This document shows, piece after piece, positions 1 through 8,627 of a stretch of DNA of 64,000 nucleotides (position 1 is its first letter; every line of letters starts with the position of its first letter). The notes under the pieces were generated by a model that worked only from the letters and a program-made list of their open reading frames with translations, was not told the origin of the DNA and made no database searches. The DNA is from Mycobacterium sp. ITM-2016-00318 (GTDB taxonomy: Bacteria > Actinomycetota > Actinomycetes > Mycobacteriales > Mycobacteriaceae). The stretch lies in assembly GCF_002968285.2 (NCBI RefSeq), contig NZ_CP134400.1, positions 2,666,001 through 2,730,000 of the forward strand, given 5' to 3'. The translations under genes were made by a program, and so were the position numbers.

Positions 1-636
1 ATCCAAATGGCAAGGGAGAACGCGAAACCCGTCATCGTCGCCACCCAGATGCTGGAGTCGATGATCGAGCACTCACGGCCGACGCGTGCGGAGGCCTCCG
101 ACGTGGCCAACGCCGTGCTCGACGGGGCGGACGCGGTGATGCTGTCCGGCGAAACGTCGGTGGGCAAGTATCCGCTCGAGGCGGTCAAGACGATGGCCCG
201 CATCATTTCGGCGGTCGAGCAGAACTCGGTCGTCGTTCCGCCGCTGACGCACGTGCCGAGAACCAAGCGTGGCGTCATCTCCTATGCCGCCCGCGACATC
301 GGCGAACGGCTCGACGCCAAGGCGCTGGTCGCCTACACGCAGTCGGGCGACACCGTCCGTAGGCTGGCGCGGCTGCACACCCCGCTGCCTCTTCTGGCTT
401 TCACCTCGCTGCCCGAGGTGCGGAGCCAACTGGCGCTGAGCTGGGGTACCGAGACGTTCATCGTGCCGCACATCGATACCACCGACGGGATGATCCGTCA
501 GGTCGACAAATCCCTTCTCGAGCTCGGTCGATACAAGCGCGGCGACCTGGTGGTGATCATCGCTGGCGCTCCGCCGGGCACAGTAGGCTCGACCAACCTG
601 ATCCATGTGCACCGGATCGGGGAGGACGACGTTTAG
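1..636 (+). CDS. pyk: Pyruvate kinase, C-terminal part (5' end outside window)
   Basis: Catalyses the last step of glycolysis, phosphoenolpyruvate plus ADP to pyruvate plus ATP, in the cytosol. The frame is open from the first base, so the gene is cut by the window edge; about 210 C-terminal residues are present. The visible part holds the end of the TIM barrel, with the family stretches [24 protein letters not shown] and [18 protein letters not shown], followed by the C-terminal alpha/beta domain. The stop is 15 bp before tesB, which has its own AAGGAG ribosome site. M. tuberculosis has the same order (pykA Rv1617, tesB1 Rv1618). The internal ATG at position 7 is not a start. Confidence 0.96.
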   Translation: MQMARENAKPVIVATQMLESMIEHSRPTRAEASDVANAVLDGADAVMLSGETSVGKYPLEAVKTMARIISAVEQNSVVVPPLTHVPRTKRGVISYAARDIGERLDAKALVAYTQSGDTVRRLARLHTPLPLLAFTSLPEVRSQLALSWGTETFIVPHIDTTDGMIRQVDKSLLELGRYKRGDLVVIIAGAPPGTVGSTNLIHVHRIGEDDV

Positions 637-651
637 CTAGAAGGAGCCGCA

Positions 652-1521
652 GTGCCGCTTGGAGATTTCGAAGAGCTGCTCGCGGTACTGGAACTCAATC
701 GGATCGACGACGACACCTTCGTCGGGCGCCACCCCAGCAAGAACCCGCCGCGCACTTTCGGCGGTCAGATGATGGCGCAGGCCTTCGTGGCGGCCGCCCG
801 CAGCCTGCCCCGCGAGCTTCCGCCCGGGTCGATCTCTGCGCATTTCATCACCGGCGGTGACCCGACCAAGGATCTGGAGTTTCGCGTCGTCCGGCTGCGT
901 GGCGAGCGCCGCTTCGCCAACCGTCGCGTCGATGTCATGCAAGGCGACGATCTGTTGACCACGGCGATGGTGTCGTTCGTCGACGGCGGGCGCGGGCTCG
1001 AGCACGCGACCGGAATGCCGTATGTGCCAGAGCCGTTGTCGCTGCCGAAGATTGACGATCTGCTCGTCGGCTACGAGGAGACGGTGCCGCACTTCGTCGA
1101 GGCGCTGAGGCCCATTGAGTGGCGTTACACCAACGACCCGGCGTGGGTGATGCGCGACAAGGGTGAGCGACTGGACCACAATCGGGTCTGGCTCAAGGCC
1201 GACGGCCCGATGCCCGACGATCCGGTGTTGCACAGTGCCGCGCTCGTGTACTCGTCTGACACCACGGTCCTCGACTCGATCATCACCACTCATGGCCTGT
1301 CGTGGGGTTACGACCGCATCTTCGCTGCCACCGTCAATCACTCGGTGTGGTTCCACCGTCCGATCCGGTTCGACGAATGGGTGCTGTACTCGACGACGTC
1401 TCCGGTGGCGGCCGACTCGCGCGGTCTGGGCACAGGGCATTTTTTCGACCAGTCCGGGCTGATGGTGGCTACCGTGGTTCAGGAAGGCATCATCAAGTAC
1501 TTCCCGGATGCGAAGCGATGA
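652..1521 (+). CDS. tesB: Acyl-CoA thioesterase II
   Basis: Hydrolyses acyl-CoA to free fatty acid and CoA. The 289-residue length and the two hot-dog halves fit the TesB family; the N-terminal half carries FGGQMMAQAF and the C-terminal half HSVWFHRPIRFDEW and a VVQEG segment containing the conserved Gln. The GTG start at 652 follows an AAGGAG ribosome site by 8 nt. It sits just after pyk, and its TGA overlaps the ATG of the next gene (ATGA), so the two are probably translationally coupled. This is the same arrangement as Rv1618-Rv1619. Confidence 0.93.
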   Translation: MPLGDFEELLAVLELNRIDDDTFVGRHPSKNPPRTFGGQMMAQAFVAAARSLPRELPPGSISAHFITGGDPTKDLEFRVVRLRGERRFANRRVDVMQGDDLLTTAMVSFVDGGRGLEHATGMPYVPEPLSLPKIDDLLVGYEETVPHFVEALRPIEWRYTNDPAWVMRDKGERLDHNRVWLKADGPMPDDPVLHSAALVYSSDTTVLDSIITTHGLSWGYDRIFAATVNHSVWFHRPIRFDEWVLYSTTSPVAADSRGLGTGHFFDQSGLMVATVVQEGIIKYFPDAKR

Positions 1522-2888
1522 AGGTAGGAACGCGGCTCCGAGCCAGCGAGCGGGTCGTCGTGCACGTCGATTCGCCTGCCGTCCGCTGGATCAGCGCGCT
1601 GGCAGTGCTCAGCCTGTCCGGCTGGCTGTTCCTGCTTTACAAGGATTACGGCTGGTCCTTGGCCATTTTGACGGCCGTGGTGCTGATCGCGCGGGGCATC
1701 TTTCTCGGCAGACCCGTGACGGCGGGGCACGCTGTTGCGGCGATGGGCGTGTGCATCGTCGGAGTCGTGACGGCTTTCCTGTCGTTCGATTTGCTCGGCA
1801 ACCTCCTGCTGGTGGCCTCCGCGATGCTGCTGATGTGGCCGACGTCGGCGCGGCCGAACCCGGCCGACCTGCCCCGGGTATTCCGGTTGGTGGATGCGAC
1901 GGCCGGGGACCCGCTCGCACCGTTCGCGATGCAGCCGTCGAAGTGCTTCCACTTCAGCGCCGACGGCACCGCGGCGATCGCCTACCGCACCCGGCTGGGT
2001 TTCGCGGTGGTCAGCGGCGACCCGATCGGTGACGAGGCCCGATTCGAAGCGCTGGTCGCAGATTTCGCGGCGCTGTGCCATATGAGAGGTTGGCGCATCG
2101 TCGTGCTGGGTCGTAGCCAACGCAGGGTAGGCCTGTGGTCGACCGCGGCCGTGTTCGGCCGGAAATTCACACCGGTGCCCATTGGCCGCGACGTGGTGAT
2201 CGAAGTCGCGACTTTCGAAATGGCGGGACGCAAATACCGCAATCTCCGTCAGGCCGTGCAGCGCACCAGAAATTGCGGCCTGACCACCGAAGTCGTTGAC
2301 GAGCAACGCCTCAGCGACACTGTGCGCGCCGAACTGACCGAGGTGATTCTCGCCTCACCGAGCGGGTCACGCACCGAGCGTGGGTTCTCGATGTCGCTCG
2401 ATGGGACGCTCGAGGGCCGCTATCCCGGTATCACGCTGATCGTCGCCCGCGACGGGGCAGGCCGGGTGCAGGGTTTCCACCGGTATGCCACCGTCGGTGG
2501 CGGCACAGAGGTGACCCTCGATGTCCCGTGGCGGCGGTGCGGTGCACCCAACGGCATCGACGAACGGCTGTCTGTGGACATGGTTGTCAAGGCCAGAGAG
2601 CAGGGCGCACAAAGGCTTTCACTCGCCTTCGCAGCCTTCCCCGAAATCTTCACCGACAAGCATCGCAACCTGGCGCGCAGCCTGGTTTTCACCGCGGTGC
2701 ACCTCGGCGACCCGTTGATCTCGCTCGAGTCCCTCTACCGATATCTACGGAAGTTTCACGCGGTGGGCGATCGGCGCTATGTGATGGCAACGCTCACCCA
2801 GGTGGTGCCGTTGTTGATCGTGCTGCTGTCGCTCGAGTTCATGCCTCGGCGAAGACATCTGGTTAGGACGTCGGTCGGGGCGTCGTGA
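1518..2888 (+). CDS. DUF2156 (phosphatidylglycerol lysyltransferase-like) membrane protein, Rv1619-like
   Basis: 456 residues. The first ~110 residues hold four or so hydrophobic segments; residues ~140-440 form a GNAT-like DUF2156 domain related to the C-terminal domain of MprF and the N-terminal domain of mycobacterial LysX, with stretches such as AFVVSGDPIG-like FAVVSGDPIGDE and RNLARSLVF. A short hydrophobic helix lies near the C-terminus. The family often transfers an aminoacyl group from tRNA to lipid, but for this subgroup the substrate is not established, so the activity is inferred. The start at 1518 was chosen because it makes an ATGA overlap with tesB; the longer frame upstream runs inside tesB. 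The 3' end overlaps the convergent DUF4190 gene by 26 bp. Confidence 0.8.
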   Translation: MKVGTRLRASERVVVHVDSPAVRWISALAVLSLSGWLFLLYKDYGWSLAILTAVVLIARGIFLGRPVTAGHAVAAMGVCIVGVVTAFLSFDLLGNLLLVASAMLLMWPTSARPNPADLPRVFRLVDATAGDPLAPFAMQPSKCFHFSADGTAAIAYRTRLGFAVVSGDPIGDEARFEALVADFAALCHMRGWRIVVLGRSQRRVGLWSTAAVFGRKFTPVPIGRDVVIEVATFEMAGRKYRNLRQAVQRTRNCGLTTEVVDEQRLSDTVRAELTEVILASPSGSRTERGFSMSLDGTLEGRYPGITLIVARDGAGRVQGFHRYATVGGGTEVTLDVPWRRCGAPNGIDERLSVDMVVKAREQGAQRLSLAFAAFPEIFTDKHRNLARSLVFTAVHLGDPLISLESLYRYLRKFHAVGDRRYVMATLTQVVPLLIVLLSLEFMPRRRHLVRTSVGAS

Positions 2889-3374
2889 GCGTGACGCTGA
2901 ACTGGTCCTCGACCCGGTTCTGGAACTGGTCCGCGCACTGCTGTACGGCGTCCTGGTCCGAGCCCGCGTCGGACAGGCACTGCATGTAGTCGGTGCCGCC
3001 CACCTCGTTGAAAACCCATAACGACAACACGATGACGACGATGGCCTCGATGATGCTGAGGATGCCGAGCACGATGCCTGCGATGGCGATACCGCCGTTG
3101 GTTGCCTCTCCCCGTTTGGCGCGCTGCCAGCCGAGGAACCCGAGAATCACTGCGACGATGCCGAGCACCACGCCCCCGACGACGGAAATCAGGGCGACGA
3201 TCGCAACGACGAGCGCCGCGATGCCCAGGCCGTTCTTCGGCGCCTGCGGCGGCAAGTCGTAGCCCGCGTAGGGCTGGGGTGGAGGGGGCGGATAACCGCC
3301 GGGGTAGCCGCTACCAGGGGTGGCGGCGGGTACTGAGGGTACTGCGGGTGTTGAGGCGGCTGTGGGTCGGTCAT
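2863..3374 (-). CDS. DUF4190 membrane protein with apparent single-base frameshift
   Basis: Small membrane protein typical of mycobacteria: a Pro/Tyr/Gln-rich N-terminus, two long hydrophobic helices (IAALVVAIVALISVVGG and IAGIVLGILSIIEAI) and a cysteine-containing exported-looking tail. The likely start at 3374 overlaps the hdeD stop by ATGA, and its first residues MTDPQPPQHPQYPQY are the family pattern. However, that frame is lost after about 19 codons, while the frame encoding GYPGGYPPPPP and both helices continues to 2863. The switch lies at a run of four G (+ strand 3317-3320); one extra base there would fuse the frames. Either the gene is broken or there is an assembly indel. An alternative start at 3411 gives an atypical N-terminus inside hdeD. 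Confidence 0.7.
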
Positions 3375-4006
3375 GGCGCCGGGGGCTCGGCAGGTGCCGA
3401 GGGCTCCACACGTGCCGATCGATCCGCGGGGGTGCCGGGTGCGGCGACCGTCTTGGCGGCCTTGCGAATGCCGAACGCCGACACGACCTCGAACACCCCT
3501 AGGACGATTAACGACACACCGGCCACGATGGCCAGGGTGATGATCGATTCAAGGGGAGAGGCCATCACGACGACGCCCGCGATGAGGCTGATCACGCCGA
3601 AGAAGATGTTCCAGCCTCTGGCAGGCAGAGTGGGGTCGCTGATGGCGGCCACCGCGGTCGCCACACCGCGGAAGATGAAGCCGACGCCGATCCAGATGGC
3701 CAGCAGCAAAACCGCATAGCCCTCGCCGAGATGGCGGAACGCGAGCACGGCGAGGATAAGAGCGGCGGCGCCGCTGATGAACAGCAGAACCCTGCCGCCC
3801 GCGTTGACGTGGAGGCTGAACGCCATGACGACCTGGGAGATGCCGGTCACCAGCAGATACGCACCGAACACGATCGCCGTGACCAGAAGCGAGATTCCCG
3901 GCCAGGCAATCACGGTGATGCCGAGTATCACCGCGAGTAACCCGGAAAGCAGCGCCGACTTCCAAAGGTGTGGCAACAGAGGTGGAGCAGCAGCGTAGGT
4001 AGTCAT
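3371..4006 (-). CDS. HdeD family (DUF308) membrane protein
   Basis: 211 residues with six predicted hydrophobic helices arranged as two DUF308 repeats, for example SALLSGLLAVILGITVIAW near the N-terminus and GWNIFFGVISLIAGVVVMA in the second half. HdeD proteins are linked to acid resistance in enterobacteria; in mycobacteria the role is not established. The C-terminal tail (residues ~180-211) is Ala/Pro-rich. The gene is divergent from the amino-acid transporter operon, separated by about 160 bp, and is the first gene of a two-gene unit with the DUF4190 gene. Confidence 0.85.
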   Translation of the reverse strand: MTTYAAAPPLLPHLWKSALLSGLLAVILGITVIAWPGISLLVTAIVFGAYLLVTGISQVVMAFSLHVNAGGRVLLFISGAAALILAVLAFRHLGEGYAVLLLAIWIGVGFIFRGVATAVAAISDPTLPARGWNIFFGVISLIAGVVVMASPLESIITLAIVAGVSLIVLGVFEVVSAFGIRKAAKTVAAPGTPADRSARVEPSAPAEPPAP

Positions 4007-4167
4007 TATCGAAGTGTTTCACAGCGCTTGCGGCACGGATAAGAAATTGCGAGCAACGCGCGGGAAATTCGGTCCGCCAGCACAATAAGCGGAAGCGCGG
4101 CGCAATCACGCCGTCGCGCACTAACCTTCCGTACGTTAACTGCCCAATGCAGAAAGTAGAGGCAACC

Positions 4168-5091
4168 GTGTCAGGTGGATCGGAAATCCGTCGGGGGACG
4201 TTGTGGCGCATCGCAGCGATATTTGCTGCGTCCGCCACCCTCGCCGTATCAGGCTGTTCGGCCGGCAGCGATTCGGGGTCAAGCGAGTCGTCGAGCGCGG
4301 CCCCGTCGGTGAGCGCCGAGAAGGTTGATGCGATCGCGAACACTGTGCCCGAGGCGATCAAGTCATCCGGGAAGCTGATCGTCGGCGTCAACATTCCGTA
4401 CGCGCCCAACGAGTTCAAGGACCCCAGCGGCAAGATCGTCGGCTTCGACGTCGATCTGGTGAACGCGGTTGCGGCCACCCTCGGCCTCGAGGCGGAGTAT
4501 CGCGAGGCGGACTTCGCGAAGATCATCCCGTCCATCCAAGGTGACACCTTCAACATCGGCATGTCGTCCTTCACCGACACCAAGGAGCGCGAGCAGAGTG
4601 TCGATTTCGTCACCTACTTCTCCGCGGGCATCCTGTGGGCGCAGCGGCCTGGCACCCCTATCGATCCGAACAACGCGTGTGGCAAGAAGGTCGCGGTCCA
4701 AGCCACCACGACAGAGGAGACAGAAGAGCTGCCCGCCAAGAGCAAGGCGTGCACGGATGCAGGCAAACCCGCTATTCAGATCATGTCCTTCGACGGGCAG
4801 GACGCCGCCACGAACGCCGTGGTGCTCGGGCAGGCCGACGCCATGTCGGCGGATTCACCTGTCACCTCGTATGCGATCAAGCAGAGCAACGGCAAGCTCG
4901 AAGCCGCGGGCGAGATCGCTGACGCCGCGCCCTACGGCTGGCCGGTGAAGAAGGGTTCGCCGCTCGGGCAGTCGCTCAAGCAGGCGCTCGAGCACCTGAT
5001 CGAAAACGGTAAGTACAAGGAGATCGCCAGCAACTGGGGTGTCGAGGCAGGGATGATCGACAAGCCGGTGATCAACGGCGCGATCAACTAG
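4168..5091 (+). CDS. Polar amino-acid ABC transporter substrate-binding lipoprotein
   Basis: Extracytoplasmic solute-binding protein of family 3 (GlnH/ArtJ/FliY group). A signal peptide ends in a lipobox AVSGC, so the mature protein is a lipoprotein, followed by a Ser-rich tether. Family stretches include VGVNIPYAPNEF, VGFDVDLVNAVAATLG and DFAKIIPSIQGDTFNIGMSSFTD (split over the ligand site). The GTG at 4168 is preferred because AGAGG lies 8 nt upstream; an ATG at 4147 in the same frame would add seven residues but has no ribosome site. It heads an operon with a permease (17 bp gap) and an ATPase. Substrate is probably glutamine, glutamate or a basic amino acid; the sequence alone does not decide. 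Confidence 0.9.
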   Translation: MSGGSEIRRGTLWRIAAIFAASATLAVSGCSAGSDSGSSESSSAAPSVSAEKVDAIANTVPEAIKSSGKLIVGVNIPYAPNEFKDPSGKIVGFDVDLVNAVAATLGLEAEYREADFAKIIPSIQGDTFNIGMSSFTDTKEREQSVDFVTYFSAGILWAQRPGTPIDPNNACGKKVAVQATTTEETEELPAKSKACTDAGKPAIQIMSFDGQDAATNAVVLGQADAMSADSPVTSYAIKQSNGKLEAAGEIADAAPYGWPVKKGSPLGQSLKQALEHLIENGKYKEIASNWGVEAGMIDKPVINGAIN

Positions 5092-5107
5092 GTTTACGGA
5101 TCCGACT

Positions 5108-6037
5108 ATGACTGATGTCGACACGCCGCCGGCCACTTCTCCAGCCGCGATCGATGCCGTTCCACTGCGCCATCCGTGGCGGTGGGTGGCGGCGGTCGTC
5201 ATCATCATCTTGGTGGCGCTGTTCCTGTACGGCGCCGCGACCAACGACGCCTACAGATGGCAGATCTTCGCCAAGTACGTCTTCAACGAGCGGGTGCTGG
5301 CAGTTGGACTGGTCAACACCCTCCAGCTGACCCTCTACTCGATGGTGCTGGCGATCGCGCTCGGTGTGCTTCTGGCGGTGATGCGCTTGTCACCGAATCC
5401 GATCTTCAAGGCGGTGTCCTGGGTCTATCTGTGGATCTTCCGCGGCACTCCGATCTACGTGCAGTTGGTGTTCTGGGGGCTTGTGCCCACGATCTACCAG
5501 AACATTCAGTTGGGCGTCCCGTTCGGGCCCTCGTTCTTCGCGGTAAACCTGCAGGCGCTGTCCATCCCCTTTCTGCTGGCGATCCTCGGCCTAGCACTCA
5601 ACGAAGCCGCCTATATGGCCGAAATCATCCGTGCGGGAATCAGTTCCGTCCCGGAAGGCCAGCTCGAGGCATCCACGGCGCTGGGCATGTCGTGGGGGAT
5701 GGCCATGCGCCGAACGGTGCTACCGCAGGCGATGCGGGTCATCATCCCGCCGACCGGCAACGAAGTCATCAGCATGCTCAAGACGACGTCGCTGGTCACT
5801 GCCGTGCCCTTCACGCTGGACCTGTACGGAATCGCCTCTCGCGAGATCGCCGCCCGCGAATTCGAGCCCGTACCACTGCTACTGGTCGCTGCGTTCTGGT
5901 ATCTGGTGGTGACCAGTGTTCTGATGGTCGGTCAGTATTACCTGGAGAGGTACTACTCCCGCGGTGCATCACGAAAACTGACCGGCAGGCAACTCGAGGC
6001 GCTGGCCAAGGCGCAGATACAGAACCCGGGGATGTGA
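5108..6037 (+). CDS. Polar amino-acid ABC transporter permease
   Basis: 309 residues, HisM/GlnP type inner-membrane permease. About 45 N-terminal residues precede the first helix ([17 protein letters not shown]). The core contains the usual five helices and the EAA loop ([20 protein letters not shown]), which docks with the ATPase. It lies between the binding-protein gene and the ATPase gene with gaps of 16 and 4 bp. Only one permease gene is present, so the transporter is probably a homodimer in the membrane, as in several Gram-positive systems. Confidence 0.92.
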   Translation: MTDVDTPPATSPAAIDAVPLRHPWRWVAAVVIIILVALFLYGAATNDAYRWQIFAKYVFNERVLAVGLVNTLQLTLYSMVLAIALGVLLAVMRLSPNPIFKAVSWVYLWIFRGTPIYVQLVFWGLVPTIYQNIQLGVPFGPSFFAVNLQALSIPFLLAILGLALNEAAYMAEIIRAGISSVPEGQLEASTALGMSWGMAMRRTVLPQAMRVIIPPTGNEVISMLKTTSLVTAVPFTLDLYGIASREIAAREFEPVPLLLVAAFWYLVVTSVLMVGQYYLERYYSRGASRKLTGRQLEALAKAQIQNPGM

Positions 6038-6041
6038 CCAG

Positions 6042-6803
6042 ATGACGCCGATGGTGAAGGCCGAGGAGGTCTGCAAGAGCTTCGGGGCGTTGCACGTCCT
6101 CAAGGGCATCACCTTGGAGGTCGGCAAGGGCGAGGTGCTCTGTATGGTCGGGCCTTCGGGCTCGGGCAAGTCCACTTTTTTGCGCTGCATCAACCACTTG
6201 GAAGTGGTCAATGCGGGCCGACTCTACGTCGACGGCGACTTGATCGGCTACCGCGAGTCCGGTTCCAAGTTGCACGAGATATCACCGCGTGTCGCCGCGA
6301 AGCAGCGCCGCGATATCGGCATGGTCTTTCAGCATTTCAATCTGTTCCCACATCGCACCGTGCTGGGCAACATCATCGAGGCGCCGATGAAGGTCAAGGG
6401 AGTGAAGAAGGACGCCGCCCTTGCGCGGGCCAGGGACCTGTTGAATCAAGTGGGGATGGCGGAAAAGGCCGATGCCTATCCTGCGCAGCTGTCCGGAGGC
6501 CAGCAGCAGCGGGTGGCGATCGCCCGTGCGCTCGCGATGAGTCCCAAACTCATGCTGTTCGACGAGCCCACGTCGGCGCTGGACCCCGAACTCGTCGGTG
6601 AGGTCCTCGCGGTGATGAAAAAGCTTGCCGAAGAGGGCATGACGATGGTGGTGGTGACCCACGAGATGGGCTTCGCGAGGGAGGTTGCCGACCAACTCGT
6701 CTTCATGGACGCGGGCGTCGTTGTCGAGAGCGGACCGCCGAGGGACGTGCTCTCCAACCCCCAACACGAGCGAACGAAGGCATTCCTCTCCAAGGTGCTC
6801 TAG
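6042..6803 (+). CDS. Polar amino-acid ABC transporter ATP-binding protein
   Basis: 253 residues, GlnQ/HisP-type ATPase energising the neighbouring permease. Walker A is GPSGSGKST, the Q-loop is [10 protein letters not shown], the signature [15 protein letters not shown] and Walker [15 protein letters not shown], followed by the switch histidine (VVTHEMGF). Last gene of the transporter operon; its TAG shares one base with the GTG of the sensor kinase gene, so transporter and signalling genes are likely co-transcribed. Confidence 0.94.
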   Translation: MTPMVKAEEVCKSFGALHVLKGITLEVGKGEVLCMVGPSGSGKSTFLRCINHLEVVNAGRLYVDGDLIGYRESGSKLHEISPRVAAKQRRDIGMVFQHFNLFPHRTVLGNIIEAPMKVKGVKKDAALARARDLLNQVGMAEKADAYPAQLSGGQQQRVAIARALAMSPKLMLFDEPTSALDPELVGEVLAVMKKLAEEGMTMVVVTHEMGFAREVADQLVFMDAGVVVESGPPRDVLSNPQHERTKAFLSKVL

Positions 6804-7936
6804 TGGCCCTGCCGGCGATGACACCGGATCCGGTCACCCCGTTGTGGCGGGCCGCGCAGGTATTCCGCTTGCTGAGTTGCCTTTACGCGCTCGGCTTCCA
6901 GATCGCGATCAACGACGATCTAGAGCATCCGACGATCGGGTGGCTGCTGTTCGCGGCGTTGATCGCATGGAGCACCGCGTGTGCATACGCCTACCTGAAG
7001 GGGTTCGGTCGCCGTCTCACCTGGGTGCTGGCCGAATTCGCCGTCGTGGCGGCGCTGATGCTGTCCACCGAGTTCGTCGCCTCCGAGCAGTGGGCGCTGA
7101 ACAACCAGTCCTGGCCTACCACGCTGTGGGCGACCAACGCGACGATATCCGCCGCGATACTGCTCGGGCCGATCTACGGAATGCTCGGAGGTGTCGTGAT
7201 CGTCGCGGCCAGCACCCTGGCCAAGGGGGTGCTGAACTACGACCTCGGCCGGAACGCGACGGTCGTCATCGAACTCGCCGTCGGCCTCGGTGTCGGTATG
7301 GCGGCGCAGACAGCGCGCCGCGCACACGCCGACCTGGAACGCGCCGCACGGCTGACGGCGCGGACCGAGGAGAGGGAACGGCTGTCCCGGCAGGTGCACG
7401 ACGGCGCCATCCAGGTGCTCGCCCTGGTATCCCGTCGCGGTCGCGAGATCGGCGGTGAGACAGCGGAACTCGCCGAACTCGCCGGTGAGCAGGAGCGTGC
7501 GTTGCGTCGTCTTGTCAGCTCCGCGGATGTCGAACCGAGAGTCGGCGAGCTGACCGACATCGGCGCGTTACTGCGGCAACGGGCAACGGATCGAGTATCG
7601 GTGAGTGTGCCCGCCGAACCGGTGCTGCTCGACGCGACCGTCGCCGAGGAACTGTCCGCAGCGGCGGGCAACGCTCTCGACAACGCCGCCGCGCACGCGG
7701 GACCCGACGCGAAGGCCTATGTGCTGTTGGAGGATCTGGGCGAGTCGGTGACGGTGAGCATCCGCGACGACGGTGTCGGAATCGCGGACGGCAGACTCGA
7801 GGAGGCGGTCGGCGAGGGTCGGTTGGGGATCGCCAAATCCATTGTAGGGCGGATGAATTGGCTCGGCGGCAGCGCGAAGCTGCAAACCGGGCCGGGATGC
7901 GGGACGGAATGGGAACTGACGATACCCCGACGGTGA
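6803..7936 (+). CDS. Sensor histidine kinase (HisKA_3 type)
   Basis: 377 residues. The N-terminal ~165 residues hold five or six hydrophobic segments with no large external sensor domain. A dimerisation helix with the phospho-acceptor His (RQVHDGAIQVLAL, residues ~195-207) and a C-terminal HATPase_c domain (N-box NALDNAAAHA, G-box DDGVGI) follow. This is the NarL/LiaS-like kinase class that pairs with LuxR-type regulators, as found next door. The GTG start overlaps the ABC ATPase stop by one base. The position suggests that it senses something related to amino-acid supply, possibly through the transporter; that is inference. Confidence 0.88.
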   Translation: MALPAMTPDPVTPLWRAAQVFRLLSCLYALGFQIAINDDLEHPTIGWLLFAALIAWSTACAYAYLKGFGRRLTWVLAEFAVVAALMLSTEFVASEQWALNNQSWPTTLWATNATISAAILLGPIYGMLGGVVIVAASTLAKGVLNYDLGRNATVVIELAVGLGVGMAAQTARRAHADLERAARLTARTEERERLSRQVHDGAIQVLALVSRRGREIGGETAELAELAGEQERALRRLVSSADVEPRVGELTDIGALLRQRATDRVSVSVPAEPVLLDATVAEELSAAAGNALDNAAAHAGPDAKAYVLLEDLGESVTVSIRDDGVGIADGRLEEAVGEGRLGIAKSIVGRMNWLGGSAKLQTGPGCGTEWELTIPRR

Positions 7937-8562
7937 TGGTGGTCGACGACCATCCGATCTGGCGCGACGCGGTCGCCCGCGATCTCGCCGACGACGGTTT
8001 CACCGTGGTCGCCACCGCAGACGGTGTGGCGTCGGCCCGGAGGCGGGCCGCGGTCGTCAAACCCGACGTCGTGGTGATGGACATGCGACTGCCCGACGGC
8101 GACGGGGCGCAGGCGACCGCCGAGGTGCTGACTGTCTCGCCGTCGTCGAGGATCCTCGTGCTCTCCGCCTCCGACGAGCGTGACGACGTGCTGGAGGCCG
8201 TGAAGGCGGGCGCCACCGGGTACCTGGTGAAGAGCGCATCGAAGACCGAACTCGGCGACGCCGTGCGGGCGACGGCCGACGGGCGCGCGGTGTTCACCCC
8301 CGGCCTGGCCGGGCTGGTGCTGGGGGAGTACCGGCGGATTGCGCAGGGGCCGGAGTCGAAGTCGGCGCCGAGCCTCACCGAGCGCGAGACCGAGATCCTG
8401 CGCCATGTCGCCAAAGGATTGACCGCCAAGCAGATTGCGGCCCGACTGTCGCTGAGCCACCGCACGGTGGAGAACCACGTGCAGGCGACGTTCCGCAAGT
8501 TGCAGGTCGCCAACCGCGTCGAGTTGGCGCGGTACGCCATCGAACACGGGCTCGATGACTAG
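7897..8562 (+). CDS. LuxR/NarL-family response regulator
   Basis: About 221 residues. The receiver domain has the acidic pair (VVDDHP), the phospho-acceptor Asp in VVVMDMRLPDGDG and the conserved Lys in GYLVKSAS. The C-terminal HTH_LuxR domain (LTERETEILRHVAKGLT through SHRTVENHVQATFRKL) binds DNA. The gene overlaps the 3' end of the kinase gene by about 40 bp; an ATG at 7909 is also possible, while the TTG at 7858 deep inside the kinase gene is unlikely. It forms a cognate pair with the preceding kinase. Confidence 0.9.
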   Translation: MRDGMGTDDTPTVMVVDDHPIWRDAVARDLADDGFTVVATADGVASARRRAAVVKPDVVVMDMRLPDGDGAQATAEVLTVSPSSRILVLSASDERDDVLEAVKAGATGYLVKSASKTELGDAVRATADGRAVFTPGLAGLVLGEYRRIAQGPESKSAPSLTERETEILRHVAKGLTAKQIAARLSLSHRTVENHVQATFRKLQVANRVELARYAIEHGLDD

Positions 8563-8627
8563 ACGGGCCGCGGATTCGGGTAGTCCTACTCATCCGCCGC
8601 ATGCCCGCCTGTTGCGACGATGACGCC

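Noticed and set aside
1302..1517. Upstream extension of the Rv1619-like gene inside tesB
   Set aside because: The ATG at 1518 overlaps the tesB stop in the common coupled form and gives the family N-terminus.
3310..3325. Programmed ribosomal frameshift in the DUF4190 gene
   Set aside because: No slippery heptamer or following stem is visible; a simple indel explains it.
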